DNA from: Eledone cirrhosa
Taxonomy: Eukaryota > Mollusca > Cephalopoda > Octopoda > Eledonidae
Direction of reading: 5' to 3'
Length of the DNA stretch: 64,000 nt
Assembly (NCBI GenBank): GCA_964016885.1
Contig: OZ024743.1
Location: 15,653,972-15,717,971 of the forward strand
Shown here piece after piece: positions 23,263 to 34,452 of this stretch. A program made the translations under genes and the position numbers. The stretch's first letter is position 1, and each line of letters begins with the position of its first letter. A model generated the notes under the pieces. It searched no databases. It was given only the letters and a program-made list of their open reading frames with translations, and was not told where the DNA came from.

Positions 23263-26200
23263 TTAGAGATGCCTACTGGCAAGGCGGGTCTTCTCTGTTA
23301 CTGAGTACCGCCAAAGGTCTCGGTCCAGTGACATTGTCTTGGAGAGGTGTAAGTGTGTGAGGTCGGAGTTTATCAGCTCGTCCCAGGTTTTTCTAGGTCT
23401 GCCTATTCCGTGGCTACCGTCTATCTTTATTGCCCTGCACTTTGTTATACAGCTATCGACTTTCATGCGCATCACGTGTCCATACCAACGTAGCCTTCTC
23501 TCGAGTAAACAACATCTGATCCCTCTTATCTCTAATTTTTTCCTTAGTTCGTTTATGCTTTGCCGTTCACGTATATTACTGTTACACATCCAGCGGAGCA
23601 TGCAAGCTTCGTTCCTCTCTAGTCTGCGTATATCCTCTGCACACAATGCCCAGGTCTCACTGCCATGCAACATTGCTGTTCGTATGCAGGCATCGTACAA
23701 CCTGCCTTTCATTTTTAGGGAGAACCCTTTAGCAGCTAATAGTGGTATAAGCTCTCTGAACTTTTTCCAACCAGTTCTGACTCTAGCTACAGTACTTTCA
23801 GAGCACCCTCCCCCACTGCTGATTTTATCGCCCAGGTAACGGAAGCTGTCCACTATTTCTATAGAACCCTCTGCGCAATTGAAAGAGCTAGTATTGTGTG
23901 GGCACTTGCTGCTACTTATTGCACCAGAACACCGGCCACATGTAAAATCTATGTTCTTAGTTAGCTTACCTGTGATCCCACTACATCTTTTATGCACCCA
24001 TACTTTGCATTTAGGACACAAAATGGAGTTTCTACCTACGCCTTTCCTACACACCGAGCACGACCATTTCCCAGAAGGGACCGCCGCCTTGTTTTCTTTC
24101 CTACAAACTAGAACTTTGGTCTTAGCCAGGTTAATTTTAAGTCCTTTTGACTCTAGGCCGTGCTTCCATGTTTGGAATTTCTTCTCTAGCTCGGCCATTG
24201 ATTCCGCTATGAGTGTCAGGTCGTCTGCGTATAGGAGTTCCCATGGGCAGCCTGTCTTGAACTCCTCTGTTATAGCCTGAAGGGCAATAATAAATAGTAG
24301 GGGGCTGAGAACAGAGCCCTGATGGACGCCAACTTTTACGCTAAACTCTTCACTATATTCGTTGTTAATTCTAACCTTGCTGACTGTTTCTTTATACATG
24401 GCTTGTATAGCCCTCACAAGCCATTCGTCAACGCCTAGTTTTCTAAGAGCCCACCAGATAATGGAGCGGGGGACTCTGTCGAAGGCTTTCTCCAAGTCGA
24501 CAAAAGCTAAGTAGAGGGGTTTACCTTTAGCTAGGTACTTCTCCTGTAGTTGTCGTACTATGAAAAGAGCGTCTGTGGTACTTTTGCCTGACACAAACCC
24601 GAACTGCATTTCATCTAGGTCAATTCTCTCTCTGATTAGTTGCGCTATTACTTTTTCTGTGACCTTCATGACCTGGTCGATTAATTTAATGCCTCTATAG
24701 TTACTCCTATCTAGGGCGTCTCCTTTACCCTTATAACAGTTAACGATGATGCTGCTATGCCAGTCCTTCGGAACAGCCCCATTCTGTACGACTTGGTTAA
24801 CTATGCGGGTGACCATGGTGTGTCCCACCGTGCCAGATGCCTTCAGCATCTCAGCAACTATTTCCGAAGGCCCAGCCGCCTTACCTGTCTTCATATCCTT
24901 GATTGCCTTACTTATTATACTCCCCTCGACTAACACTGCTGGTCCCTCTATTGGGTCGACATGGGGGAGACTGTCTTTCTCCCATTTATTCTCCTCATTT
25001 AGTAGCCTTTCATAGTGACACTTCCAAGCTGCCTTCTTATCAGTGTCGGTGATGGCAAGTATGCCATCATCGTTAAGTACACACTTCTCCCCGACAATAT
25101 CACGGTTTTCCTTGACGCATTGCCTAGCAATCCTGAACACCTCACGTTTTTGGTCATCGCGTTGTAGGACATGCTTGAACTTTCTTTCCTCAGCTTCCCT
25201 TCTTGCTAAGTACACTTCTCTCCTAGCTTCCCTCCTGGCCACTTGATAGTCTACTCTACTTCCCCCATCCCGCCATACTTTCCAAGCCTGCTTTTTGGCC
25301 TTAATTGACTCCTCCACCTTACTGTTCCACCACCATGTTACTCTCCTCCTGCCTACAGGCCTGCTCCAGCCACAGACTTCGTCTGTGGCCAACAGCAGGT
25401 TTGCTTTCAGAAATTCCCACTGTCCCTCTATATTGTCCGACTCTAAGTGTTCTTCCTTACTGTCGAAAGCATCAAGTAATATGTTTTGAAATTTATTTTT
25501 GGCTGTGGGGTCCTTTAGCTTCCATATTTTTCTCCTGAGGATAGTCCTCTTCTGCTGTCGAGTACGTCTCGACCTGACTATGAGGTCGCTAATTATCAGT
25601 CTATGTTGGGAGGTGCATTCTTCATGGGGGAGGGATTTAGTGTTTACAACAGACACTCTGTCACGTCTTCTGGTAAGGATATAATCTACCTGGCTTGTGT
25701 GTTCCCCGGATCTATAGGTGATCAGGTGATTGTCACGTTTTTTGAAGTTAGTGTTACAGATAGTTAGGTTATTTGCATCACAGAATTCCAGGATTCTGGA
25801 GCCTTCCTCATTTCTAGTACCAAACCCATAGCCTCCATGGATTTCGTCGTAGCCGTCACAATGTTGCCCAACGTGACCATTTAGGTCGCCTGCAATAATT
25901 ATATAGTCACTGTCAGATATTTGGGAGGTAGTGAGCATCAGTGTCTCATAGAATCTGTCTTTTATAGTGCCGGGCAGTCCGGATTGGGGTGCATACGCAG
26001 ATATTACTGTCACCGTAGTTCTATTGAGGACAAGTCGTATTTTAATTATTCTGTCGTTCACTCTATTTACGTCTATTATCTTATCCGCCCACTTTTCTGC
26101 TACCATGATTCCTACTCCACCCAGCCCATCGTCGTTTCCCACCCAGAAAAGCTTATAACATCGTTTTTTACCCTCAATGAATCTAGCAGACCCACCCCTC

Positions 26201-26541
26201 CACCTGGTCTCTTGAATACAACAAACATCGACCTCCTTACGTTCAAGCATTTCTACAACCTCGTTAGCGCGCCCCTTTAGGGTGCCTACATTTATGGTAC
26301 CAACTCTGAAGTTTTGGATCGCGTTTGGAGGGTGGGGGTGGTGTGGGGCGGGGGGAGATGGGGTTATGTTAGCCATCCGCGGGCGAAACAAAGAAGAGTG
26401 CTCGCATTCTCGTCCACGAGGTGAATTTGACTTTAGCATTGGCATTTTCGCTCTGAGCGTCCAGATTTTTCTCTCCCCTCCACTCTCCAGGATTCCGCAG
26501 TCCGTCCATCCATCCATCATATATCGAAGGCAACCGTGCAA
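23263..26541 (-). CDS. LINE-R polyprotein: APE endonuclease, reverse transcriptase, PHD finger
   Basis: An intact 1,092-codon frame, the only undamaged RT gene here. It should nick target DNA and copy its own RNA at the nick. Residues ~78-320 form an exonuclease-endonuclease-phosphatase fold with the full active-site set: N84, E111 (QETRW), Y183 (SAYAPQ), D219/N221 (GDLNG), D286 (QVDYI) and H313. Residues ~330-560 are a basic linker. RT spans ~590-815 with D682 (FVDLEKAFD) and YADD 771-774. Residues 828-871 form a Cys4-His-Cys3 set (C828, C831, C842, C845, H850, C853, C868, C871), the PHD-finger spacing. The C-terminal domain holds FRYLGD (900-905) and LRWYGHVMRM. The first ~76 residues are not conserved-looking, so a later start such as M56 is possible. 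Two CCAAT boxes lie upstream on the coding strand. Confidence 0.88.
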   Translation of the reverse strand: MHGCLRYMMDGWTDCGILESGGERKIWTLRAKMPMLKSNSPRGRECEHSSLFRPRMANITPSPPAPHHPHPPNAIQNFRVGTINVGTLKGRANEVVEMLERKEVDVCCIQETRWRGGSARFIEGKKRCYKLFWVGNDDGLGGVGIMVAEKWADKIIDVNRVNDRIIKIRLVLNRTTVTVISAYAPQSGLPGTIKDRFYETLMLTTSQISDSDYIIIAGDLNGHVGQHCDGYDEIHGGYGFGTRNEEGSRILEFCDANNLTICNTNFKKRDNHLITYRSGEHTSQVDYILTRRRDRVSVVNTKSLPHEECTSQHRLIISDLIVRSRRTRQQKRTILRRKIWKLKDPTAKNKFQNILLDAFDSKEEHLESDNIEGQWEFLKANLLLATDEVCGWSRPVGRRRVTWWWNSKVEESIKAKKQAWKVWRDGGSRVDYQVARREARREVYLARREAEERKFKHVLQRDDQKREVFRIARQCVKENRDIVGEKCVLNDDGILAITDTDKKAAWKCHYERLLNEENKWEKDSLPHVDPIEGPAVLVEGSIISKAIKDMKTGKAAGPSEIVAEMLKASGTVGHTMVTRIVNQVVQNGAVPKDWHSSIIVNCYKGKGDALDRSNYRGIKLIDQVMKVTEKVIAQLIRERIDLDEMQFGFVSGKSTTDALFIVRQLQEKYLAKGKPLYLAFVDLEKAFDRVPRSIIWWALRKLGVDEWLVRAIQAMYKETVSKVRINNEYSEEFSVKVGVHQGSVLSPLLFIIALQAITEEFKTGCPWELLYADDLTLIAESMAELEKKFQTWKHGLESKGLKINLAKTKVLVCRKENKAAVPSGKWSCSVCRKGVGRNSILCPKCKVWVHKRCSGITGKLTKNIDFTCGRCSGAISSSKCPHNTSSFNCAEGSIEIVDSFRYLGDKISSGGGCSESTVARVRTGWKKFRELIPLLAAKGFSLKMKGRLYDACIRTAMLHGSETWALCAEDIRRLERNEACMLRWMCNSNIRERQSINELRKKLEIRGIRCCLLERRLRWYGHVMRMKVDSCITKCRAIKIDGSHGIGRPRKTWDELINSDLTHLHLSKTMSLDRDLWRYSVTEKTRLASRHL

Positions 26542-26745
26542 GCGATAGTATAGGCCTCTGGCTTATGATTGGTCCGCGTAATAATAATAATGGTGATGCG
26601 TGTGGGGGGGGGGTCTCTGGCTTATAGTAATAATGGTGATGCGTGTGGGGGGGGGGGTCTCTGGCTTATGATTGGTCCACGTATTAAGAATGGTGGTGTG
26701 TGGGGGCGGGTGGGCGGGATGTGGGGTAGCTAGCTGGAAGGTTAT
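26542..26745 (-). promoter_or_regulatory. GC-rich region upstream of the LINE-R ORF with CCAAT boxes
   Basis: A segment with G runs and a partial triplication: 'ctctggcttat' occurs at about 26,555, 26,619 and 26,660. In coding-strand sense two of these carry CCAAT (complement of attgg at 26,568-26,572 and 26,671-26,675). CCAAT is the NF-Y site; use here as a promoter element is inferred from position only. It joins the tandem array at 26,745 through 'agctggaaggttat'. Confidence 0.45.
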
Positions 26746-29700
26746 GAATGTTTACCAGCGAGTAACAAAAAGCAAAACTGCAAGATTTGTTCTGTTCAAT
26801 ACGACAAAAACACCGTATTTAAACCTTAATAAATAACAAAAAATACAGATTTCGGATTTTGCGGGATTGGATATTTGTACGAAATTGTGGTGTGTGGAGG
26901 AGATAGGAAAAACGTGAACGTTACGATTACATGGTTACACCGTAGTAGGGGTAGTTGAAGCAGCAATTGTTTGGCGAAAGTGAATAAACATGAACGGGAA
27001 TTTATCTTATATATATATGTGTGTGTGTGTGTGTAGCTAAGAGAGAGAGAGAGAGAGTGGGAAGGGGGAGAGAGAGAGAGAGAGAGTGGCTGACCGCAAC
27101 CCCTCGTGAAGAAAATGGTGGGTGAGGGGTGTATGAGCGGGATTTTTGACTTTCGAGGTAGCATGATATATATATTTAAAGTAAATTATAAGAAGTAGAA
27201 TGGAAAGGATTTTGTTGTTTTTTGTTTTTTTGTTTGAGAATACGATAGAATTAGGGAATTGGAGGATACGATAGAATTAAGAATGTTTACCAGCGAGTAA
27301 CAAAAAGCAAAACTGCAAGATTTGTTCTGTTCAATACGACAAAAACACCGTATTTAAACCTTAATAAATAACAAAAAATACAGATTTCGGATTTTGCGGG
27401 ATTGGATGTTTGTACGAAATTGTGGTGTGTGGAGGAGATAGGAAAAACGTGAACGTTACGATTACATGGTTACACCGTAGTAGGGGTAGTTGAAGCAGCA
27501 ATTGTTTGGCGAAAGTGAATAAACATGAACGGGAATTTATCTTATATATATATGTGAGTGTGTGTGTGTAGCTAAGAGAGAGAGAGAGAGAGTGGGAAGG
27601 GGGAGAGAGAGAGAGAGAGAGTGGCTGACCGCAACCCCTCGTGAAGAAAATGGTGGGTGAGGGGTGTATGAGCGGGATTTTTGACTTTCGAGGTAGCATG
27701 ATATATATATTTAAAGTAAATTATAAGAAGTAGAATGGAAAGGATTTTGTTGTTTTTTGTTTTTTTGTTTGAGAATACGATAGAATTAGGGAATTGGAGG
27801 ATACGATAGAATTAAGAATGTTTACCAGCGAGTAACAAAAAGCAAAACTGCAAGATTTGTTCTGTTCAATACGACAAAAACACCGTATTTAAACCTTAAT
27901 AAATAACAAAAAATACAGATTTCGGATTTTGCGGGATTGGATGTTTGTACGAAATTGTGGTGTGTGGAGGAGATAGGAAAAACGTGAACGTTACGATTAC
28001 ATGGTTACACCGTAGTAGGGGTAGTTGAAGCAGCAATTGTTTGGCGAAAGTGAATAAACATGAACGGGAATTTATCTTATATATATATGTGAGTGTGTGT
28101 GTGTAGCTAAGAGAGAGAGAGAGAGAGTGGGAAGGGGGAGAGAGAGAGAGAGAGAGTGGCTGACCGCAACCCCTCGTGAAGAAAATGGTGGGTGAGGGGT
28201 GTATGAGCGGGATTTTTGACTTTCGAGGTAGCATGATATATATATTTAAAGTAAATTATAAGAAGTAGAATGGAAAGGATTTTGTTGTTTTTTGTTTTTT
28301 TGTTTGAGAATACGATAGAATTAGGGAATTGGAGGATAAGCTGGAAGGTTATGAATGTTTACCAGCGAGTAACAAAAAGCAAAACTGCAAGATTTGTTCT
28401 GTTCAATACGACAAAAACACCGTATTTAAACCTTAATAAATAACAAAAAATACAGATTTCGGATTTTGCGGGATTGGATGTTTGTACGAAATTGTGGTGT
28501 GTGGAGGAGATAGGAAAAACGTGAACGTACGATTACATGGTTACACCGTAGTAGGGGTAGTTGAAGCAGCAATTGTTTGGCGAAAATGAATAAACATGAA
28601 CGGGAATTTATCTTATATATATATGTGTGTGTGTGTGTGTGTAGCTAAGAGAGAGAGAGAGAGAGTGGGAAGGGGGAGAGAGAGAGAGAGAGAGTGGCTG
28701 ACCGCAACCCCTCGTGAAGAAAATGGTGGGTGAGGGGTGTATGAGCGGGATTTTTGACTTTCGAGGTAGCATGATATATATATTTAAAGTAAATTATAAG
28801 AAGTAGAATGGAAAGGATTTTGTTGTTTTTTGTTTTTTTGTTTGAGAATACGATAGAATTAGGGAATTGGAGGATACGATAGAATTAAGAATGTTTACCA
28901 GCGAGTAACAAAAAGCAAAACTGCAAGATTTGTTCTGTTCAATACGACAAAAACACCGTATTTAAACCTTAATAAATAACAAAAAATACAGATTTCGGAT
29001 TTTGCGGGATTGGATGTTTGTACGAAATTGTGGTGTGTGGAGGAGATAGGAAAAACGTGAACGTTACGATTACATGGTTACACCGTAGTAGGGGTAGTTG
29101 AAGCAGCAATTGTTTGGCGAAAGTGAATAAACATGAACGGGAATTTATCTTATATATATATGTGTGTGTGTGTGTGTGTAGCTAAGAGAGAGAGAGAGAG
29201 AGTGGGAAGGGGGAGAGAGAGAGAGAGAGAGTGGCTGACCGCAACCCCTCGTGAAGAAAATGGTGGGTGAGGGGTGTATGAGCGGGATTTTTGACTTTCG
29301 AGGTAGCATGATATATATATTTAAAGTAAATTATAAGAAGTAGAATGGAAAGGATTTTGTTGTTTTTTGTTTTTTTGTTTGAGAATACGATAGAATTAGG
29401 GAATTGGAGGATACGATAGAATTAAGAATGTTTACCAGCGAGTAACAAAAAGCAAAACTGCAAGATTTGTTCTGTTCAATACGACAAAAACACCGTATTT
29501 AAACCTTAATAAATAACAAAAAATACAGATTTCGGATTTTGCGGGATTGGATGTTTGTACGAAATTGTGGTGTGTGGAGGAGATAGGAAAAACGTGAACG
29601 TTACGATTACATGGTTACACCGTAGTAGGGGTAGTTGAAGCAGCAATTGTTTGGCGAAAGTGAATAAACATGAACGGGAATTTATCTTATATATATATGT

Positions 29701-31258
29701 GTGTGTGTGTGTGTAGCTAAGAGAGAGAGAGAGAGAGTGGGAAGGGGGAGAGAGAGAGAGAGAGAGTGGCTGACCGCAACCCCTCGTGAAGAAAATGGTG
29801 GGTGAGGGGTGTATGAGCGGGATTTTTGACTTTCGAGGTAGCATGATATATATATTTAAAGTAAATTATAAGAAGTAGAATGGAAAGGATTTTGTTGTTT
29901 TTTGTTTTTTTGTTTGAGAATACGATAGAATTAGGGAATTGGAGGATAAGCTGGAAGGTTATGAATGTTTACCAGCGAGTAACAAAAAGCAAAACTGCAA
30001 GATTTGTTCTGTTCAATACGACAAAAACACCGTATTTAAACCTTAATAAATAACAAAAAATACAGATTTCGGATTTTGCGGGATTGGATGTTTGTACGAA
30101 ATTGTGGTGTGTGGAGGAGATAGGAAAAACGTGAACGTTACGATTACATGGTTACACCGTAGTAGGGGTAGTTGAAGCAGCAATTGTTTGGCGAAAGTGA
30201 ATAAACATGAACGGGAATTTATCTTATATATATATGTGTGTGTGTGTGTGTGTAGCTAAGAGAGAGAGAGAGAGAGTGGGAAGGGGGAGAGAGAGAGAGA
30301 GAGAGTGGCTGACCGCAACCCCTCGTGAAGAAAATGGTGGGTGAGGGGTGTATGAGCGGGATTTTTGACTTTCGAGGTAGCATGATATATATATTTAAAG
30401 TAAATTATAAGAAGTAGAATGGAAAGGATTTTGTTGTTTTTTGTTTTTTTGTTTGAGAATACGATAGAATTAGGGAATTGGAGGATAAGCTGGAAGGTTA
30501 TGAATGTTTACCAGCGAGTAACAAAAAGCAAAACTGCAAGATTTGTTCTGTTCAATACGACAAAAACACCGTATTTAAACCTTAATAAATAACAAAAAAT
30601 ACAGATTTCGGATTTTGCGGGATTGGATGTTTGTACGAAATTGTGGTGTGTGGAGGAGATAGGAAAAACGTGAACGTTACGATTACATGGTTACACCGTA
30701 GTAGGGGTAGTTGAAGCAGCAATTGTTTGGCGAAAGTGAATAAACATGAACGGGAATTTATCTTATATATATATGTGTGTGTGTGTGTGTGTAGCTAAGA
30801 GAGAGAGAGAGAGAGTGGGAAGGGGGAGAGAGAGAGAGAGAGAGTGGCTGACCGCAACCCCTCGTGAAGAAAATGGTGGGTGAGGGGTGTATGAGCGGGA
30901 TTTTTGACTTTCGAGGTAGCATGATATATATATTTAAAGTAAATTATAAGAAGTAGAATGGAAAGGATTTTGTTGTTTTTTGTTTTTTTGTTTGAGAATA
31001 CGATAGAATTAGGGAATTGGAGGATACGATAGAATTAAGAATGTTTACCAGCGAGTAACAAAAAGCAAAACTGCAAGATTTGTTCTGTTCAATACGACAA
31101 AAACACCGTATTTAAACCTTAATAAATAACAAAAAATACAGATTTCGGATTTTGCGGGATTGGATGTTTGTACGAAATTGTGGTGTGTGGAGGAGATAGG
31201 AAAAACGTGAACGTTACGATTACATGGTTACACCGTAGTAGGGGTAGTTGAAGCAGCA
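26746..31258 (-). repeat. Tandem array: eight ~536-bp units plus a partial ninth
   Basis: Unit starts (gaatgtttaccagcgag) are at 26,746; 27,281; 27,816; 28,353; 28,889; 29,426; 29,963; 30,502; and 31,039. Periods are 535-539 bp, the differences lying mainly in a GT run. The ninth unit stops after about 220 bp at a (TA)n tract. Units are nearly identical, with rare single changes (a one-base loss and a G-to-A in unit 4, one base in unit 1). Each holds (TA)n/(GT)n and two GA runs. A 112-codon minus-strand frame occurs in units 1, 2, 3 and 6, but it is a translation of GA/GT tracts and is broken elsewhere, so it is not called as a gene. The function is probably the 5' UTR/promoter of the adjoining LINE; an unrelated satellite is the alternative. 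Confidence 0.93.
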
Positions 31259-33483
31259 TATATATATATATATAATCCTCCCAGTAATTAGTGGACAAAG
31301 AAGAAGGAGAAGATTGACCCTTGTCAATCCATGTGACTTTTATCTTGAGAATTATCAATGTGGTTCAGCTTAGATACAGTTTGATGTCTCATTGCCATTA
31401 TCCTTAAATAAGTGATCTGTTTTGTACAGAAAAGAATTTAATTCATATTTCACATCAATATACTATACATATTTTGTAAAAATCTTTCTGTTTTTAAAAT
31501 AAAACAATATATGGATAAGAAGACATCTCTAATGAATAAACTAAAGTGATTAATTTACTTGACAATTCTCTTTCATATTGTTCAGTTTGAATCAACTACT
31601 ACTCTAACAGTGTAGTTAAGTGAGATTATGTTGCTGTTCATTCTATTTCTATTACTCCTGGAACATCAGATATCACATGGGTGCTTTGTCATTCATTTAC
31701 AAGGAGATTGTTTGAAGGAGGTGGCTCATTTACTGAAAACCATTTCATGTTAAGAGAAAGTTTGAACGATTCAGTATTTTCGCTATCATAAGGATATGTA
31801 TGCAAATAACTGAACTACTTGAGTTATTCGATGCTGCACAGTTTGTTTTGTTAACAATTATCCTTAAAACATACAAAAAGACTCAAACCAAACAGCTGTT
31901 CAATGCATGTAGTAGATATACATGTACTTTAAAAATGATTTCTATGAAGTTGATGATGGAATATGGCATTGTCTTATAAAAGTTGGATATCTAGAAAAAT
32001 GATTATAAATGTTTTCTAAAAAAATAAACAATTTATGGTTTGAGTACTTCAAGAAAAATGTCTAGTCTCATGTGTTGTAATAGTACTCTCAGTCATAAAT
32101 TTAGTATTCATGATATCATATGGCATATAATAGGTGGTTGGATTTCAGCCCAGAATGTTCTAGAATAAAACGATTTAGTGTATTTTCATTTTTTCATTGT
32201 ACTCTGGATAAGGTAAAGTAACTTAATAATGTATAATTTTTTTTATTTCAGACAAATAGAGCTTTAAATGGAGGAATTTACGGTGTGTTGTACATGATAT
32301 ATTTAAACCCTCTGGCATGGAATATGACTGTGAAATTCAGAGACAAAATTAAGTTTTAAAAGAAGTCCTTTCAATTAAAATAACCTACATATAAACTTAC
32401 AATTGCTGCTTTACTAAAGCAAAACAGATTTTTATAAAATGCAAGAAATGAATATTCTCTGATGAAAATAATGCTAGAGATTAGCATAACAGAAATCCTT
32501 TAGAATTTTAAGATCATACATACGAAAGCTGCTTAGCTGTATGGTAGCATTTTTTATTCTTTTTTTTTTTATTGAATATACCAGCCTTTTGCTCTGGAAC
32601 TTAAAGCAAATCACCACAACAGAAACAAATTCATTTACAATTAGAGTACCCAGTAACCATGAATACATGCAAATCAGACATACTGTTTCCATATTTTCTC
32701 ATTCTACACTTTGGAATCGATTTAACAGATATCATAGTTAATATCTCATCCCGAAAGTTTTCTAGCACTCACACATCTGCGTAAAGATGGACTGATCCAT
32801 GCTCCCTGTGGGTGTGGGGTCATGATCTGGTTCTCCCACTCACGTGTTCTATTCACCCCACATGTTTTGCTTAATTCATTTATTTATTCTTACATCTAAA
32901 ATCTTTAATTGGTTTGTCAGCTTAGCAAGTTATTTTAGATTAGTCATAATCAATGCAATAACAACTGTTATAAAAGTATATGCACAACAATTGGAACTGA
33001 CCGAGGAGCAAAAGGACCACTACTTTGAGGCTCTCTTGTAGATATGCTTTATAACAAACAGTTCGTATCTCATTATGTCTCAGAAGAAATAGATGCTAAG
33101 TGTGTGGGAGACCAGAGACAAGAGATATGAAATACGATGCGCAAAGCACACATAAGCTGAGAGAAAAATCTGTGTATAACAGAAATCGGATGAGAGAAAA
33201 CTACATTGCTATAGATATTTAATGTGCATGGATGTGGCAGTTAAGTAAAGAAGTGCAGATATATTCATGTAGAATGTATCTGTGAAAGAGGAAGATCAAG
33301 AAAAAGATGATTGGATCGAGAGATGAATATTGATCTCAAGAGACTGATCTACACAAAGATTATGACTCAAGAATGTGACATATGGCAAAATGTTCTGTTG
33401 GAAAAGGTGCCTACATCTCATGCAACCATTGAAAAACAGACAAATTATGATGTATGTATGTATGCATCTATGCAACATTGGAT

Positions 33484-33516
<33 letters not shown>

Positions 33517-33609
33517 GATATGCTCCATCAACAACTTATATAAAAGAAAAGTATATCAAACACAAAACGCCAGCATCAATAGTTTTCCAAGAGATGGCAA
33601 CATGAATGG
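31259..33609. other. AT-rich non-coding stretch
   Basis: After a short (TA)n, about 2.3 kb with no recognised gene. A purine-rich stretch at 33,090-33,440 is open on the plus strand for short distances but matches no family I recognise. A short CA/TA tract is at 33,484-33,516. Confidence 0.5.
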
Positions 33610-33806
33610 ATCTGTTAATTTTCTCTAAAAGACAATTTTTCCGATTCCGCCCTGCCCGTCCCTTCAATCTTTCTAATTTCCCATTGTTTCTTCTGATGAA
33701 GAACTCGCATCCAAAACGTTAAGACCCTCTTCCTGCTATTTCAAGCGTTAAACTAATATATTCCTTCCATATACTGTACCGATTGTGTTATTTCTCTTTA
33801 CTTTTT
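33610..33806 (+). repeat. Dispersed repeat with hammerhead-like core, copy 2
   Basis: Inverse-orientation copy of 15,352-15,563. On the plus strand it has CTGATGA at 33,693-33,699, a decayed stem II, then AAAACGTT where copy 1 has GAAACGTT. The shared outer end reads 'ccgattgtgttatttctctt'. This copy is more degraded in the core, so it probably has no ribozyme activity. Confidence 0.65.
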
Positions 33807-34211
33807 ACATACATACATATATATATATAAACATAAGCATGTGTATGCATGTACTTGTATATAATTATAAATGTATACAAAAATCGACAGAACAGCCGGT
33901 CTATGAAATTAAATACAAGTTCCTAAGCATTTGACAGGAATGTCTATCTTTACTCTAATTATCAGGGAGATTCAGTATGATAAAATGTGTGTTAAGGCTG
34001 GCCCTTTGTTTTTGAAAGTACAATTTATTCAACAGGCTTCAAAATAGCTTCTTTTTAATAAATTTTATTTACAAAGCTTGAGTTGTCCCATGGCTATGGT
34101 AAATAGGTATTGACCTAGATGTTACACAACAGGATCAAACTTAAGAATTTATAGTTTTGAAGTGAATATCTTAACCATTTGACCATGATATATCTACTCA
34201 CACACAAACAC

Positions 34212-34257
<46 letters not shown>

Positions 34258-34452
34258 TGATGAATTCATTGAACCTTGTTAAACTTTTAATTATATATAT
34301 ATGTGTATATATATGTAGATAGATAGATATAGATATAGATAGATAATGTCTATATGTACACGGCTACCACTACATTACCAAGGAAGAGGGAGATAGAAAG
34401 AGAGAAACGAAAATGTGAACTTCCTATATGTAAACTATGGAAATATCTACAT
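33807..34452. other. Non-coding with long (TA)n
   Basis: A (TA)n run of about 40 bp (34,214-34,255) and a GATA-type tract (34,315-34,346) lie in AT-rich sequence; no gene signal. Confidence 0.55.

Larger units (their letters stand above)
22902..31258 (-). mobile_element. Full-length LINE-R: CAT tail, 3' UTR, ORF, 5' tandem array
   Basis: Read on the minus strand, the parts follow the order of a complete non-LTR retrotransposon. They are a tandem array of 535-539 bp units (31,258-26,746), a short unique GC-rich segment (26,745-26,542), one intact ORF (26,541-23,263), a 3' UTR, and a terminal (GAT)n tail (about 22,930-22,902). Both outer borders fall in (TA)n, consistent with insertion into a TA microsatellite and a TA target duplication, although that is not diagnostic. 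Treating the array as the element's 5' UTR is an inference: its last LINE-proximal junction sequence (agctggaaggttat) recurs between internal units, and the outermost unit is truncated, as in rodent L1 promoter monomers. Clade: APE-type, RTE-like by eye. Confidence 0.7.

Noticed and set aside
26826..29844. A 112-codon minus-strand frame repeated in units 1, 2, 3 and 6 of the tandem array
   Set aside because: Most of it is a translation of GA, GT and TA tracts (SLSLS, THTHTY); it is broken in the other units by simple-repeat length changes, so repetition reflects the DNA array rather than protein selection.
26746..31258. CRISPR-like array
   Set aside because: Units are ~536 bp and directly tandem with no unique spacers; the genome is eukaryotic in character.
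33061..33440. Possible gene or LINE C-terminus (a GRSRKR-like stretch near 33,290)
   Set aside because: Only a few residues resemble the GRPRK motif; there is no supporting block before or after it in a consistent frame.
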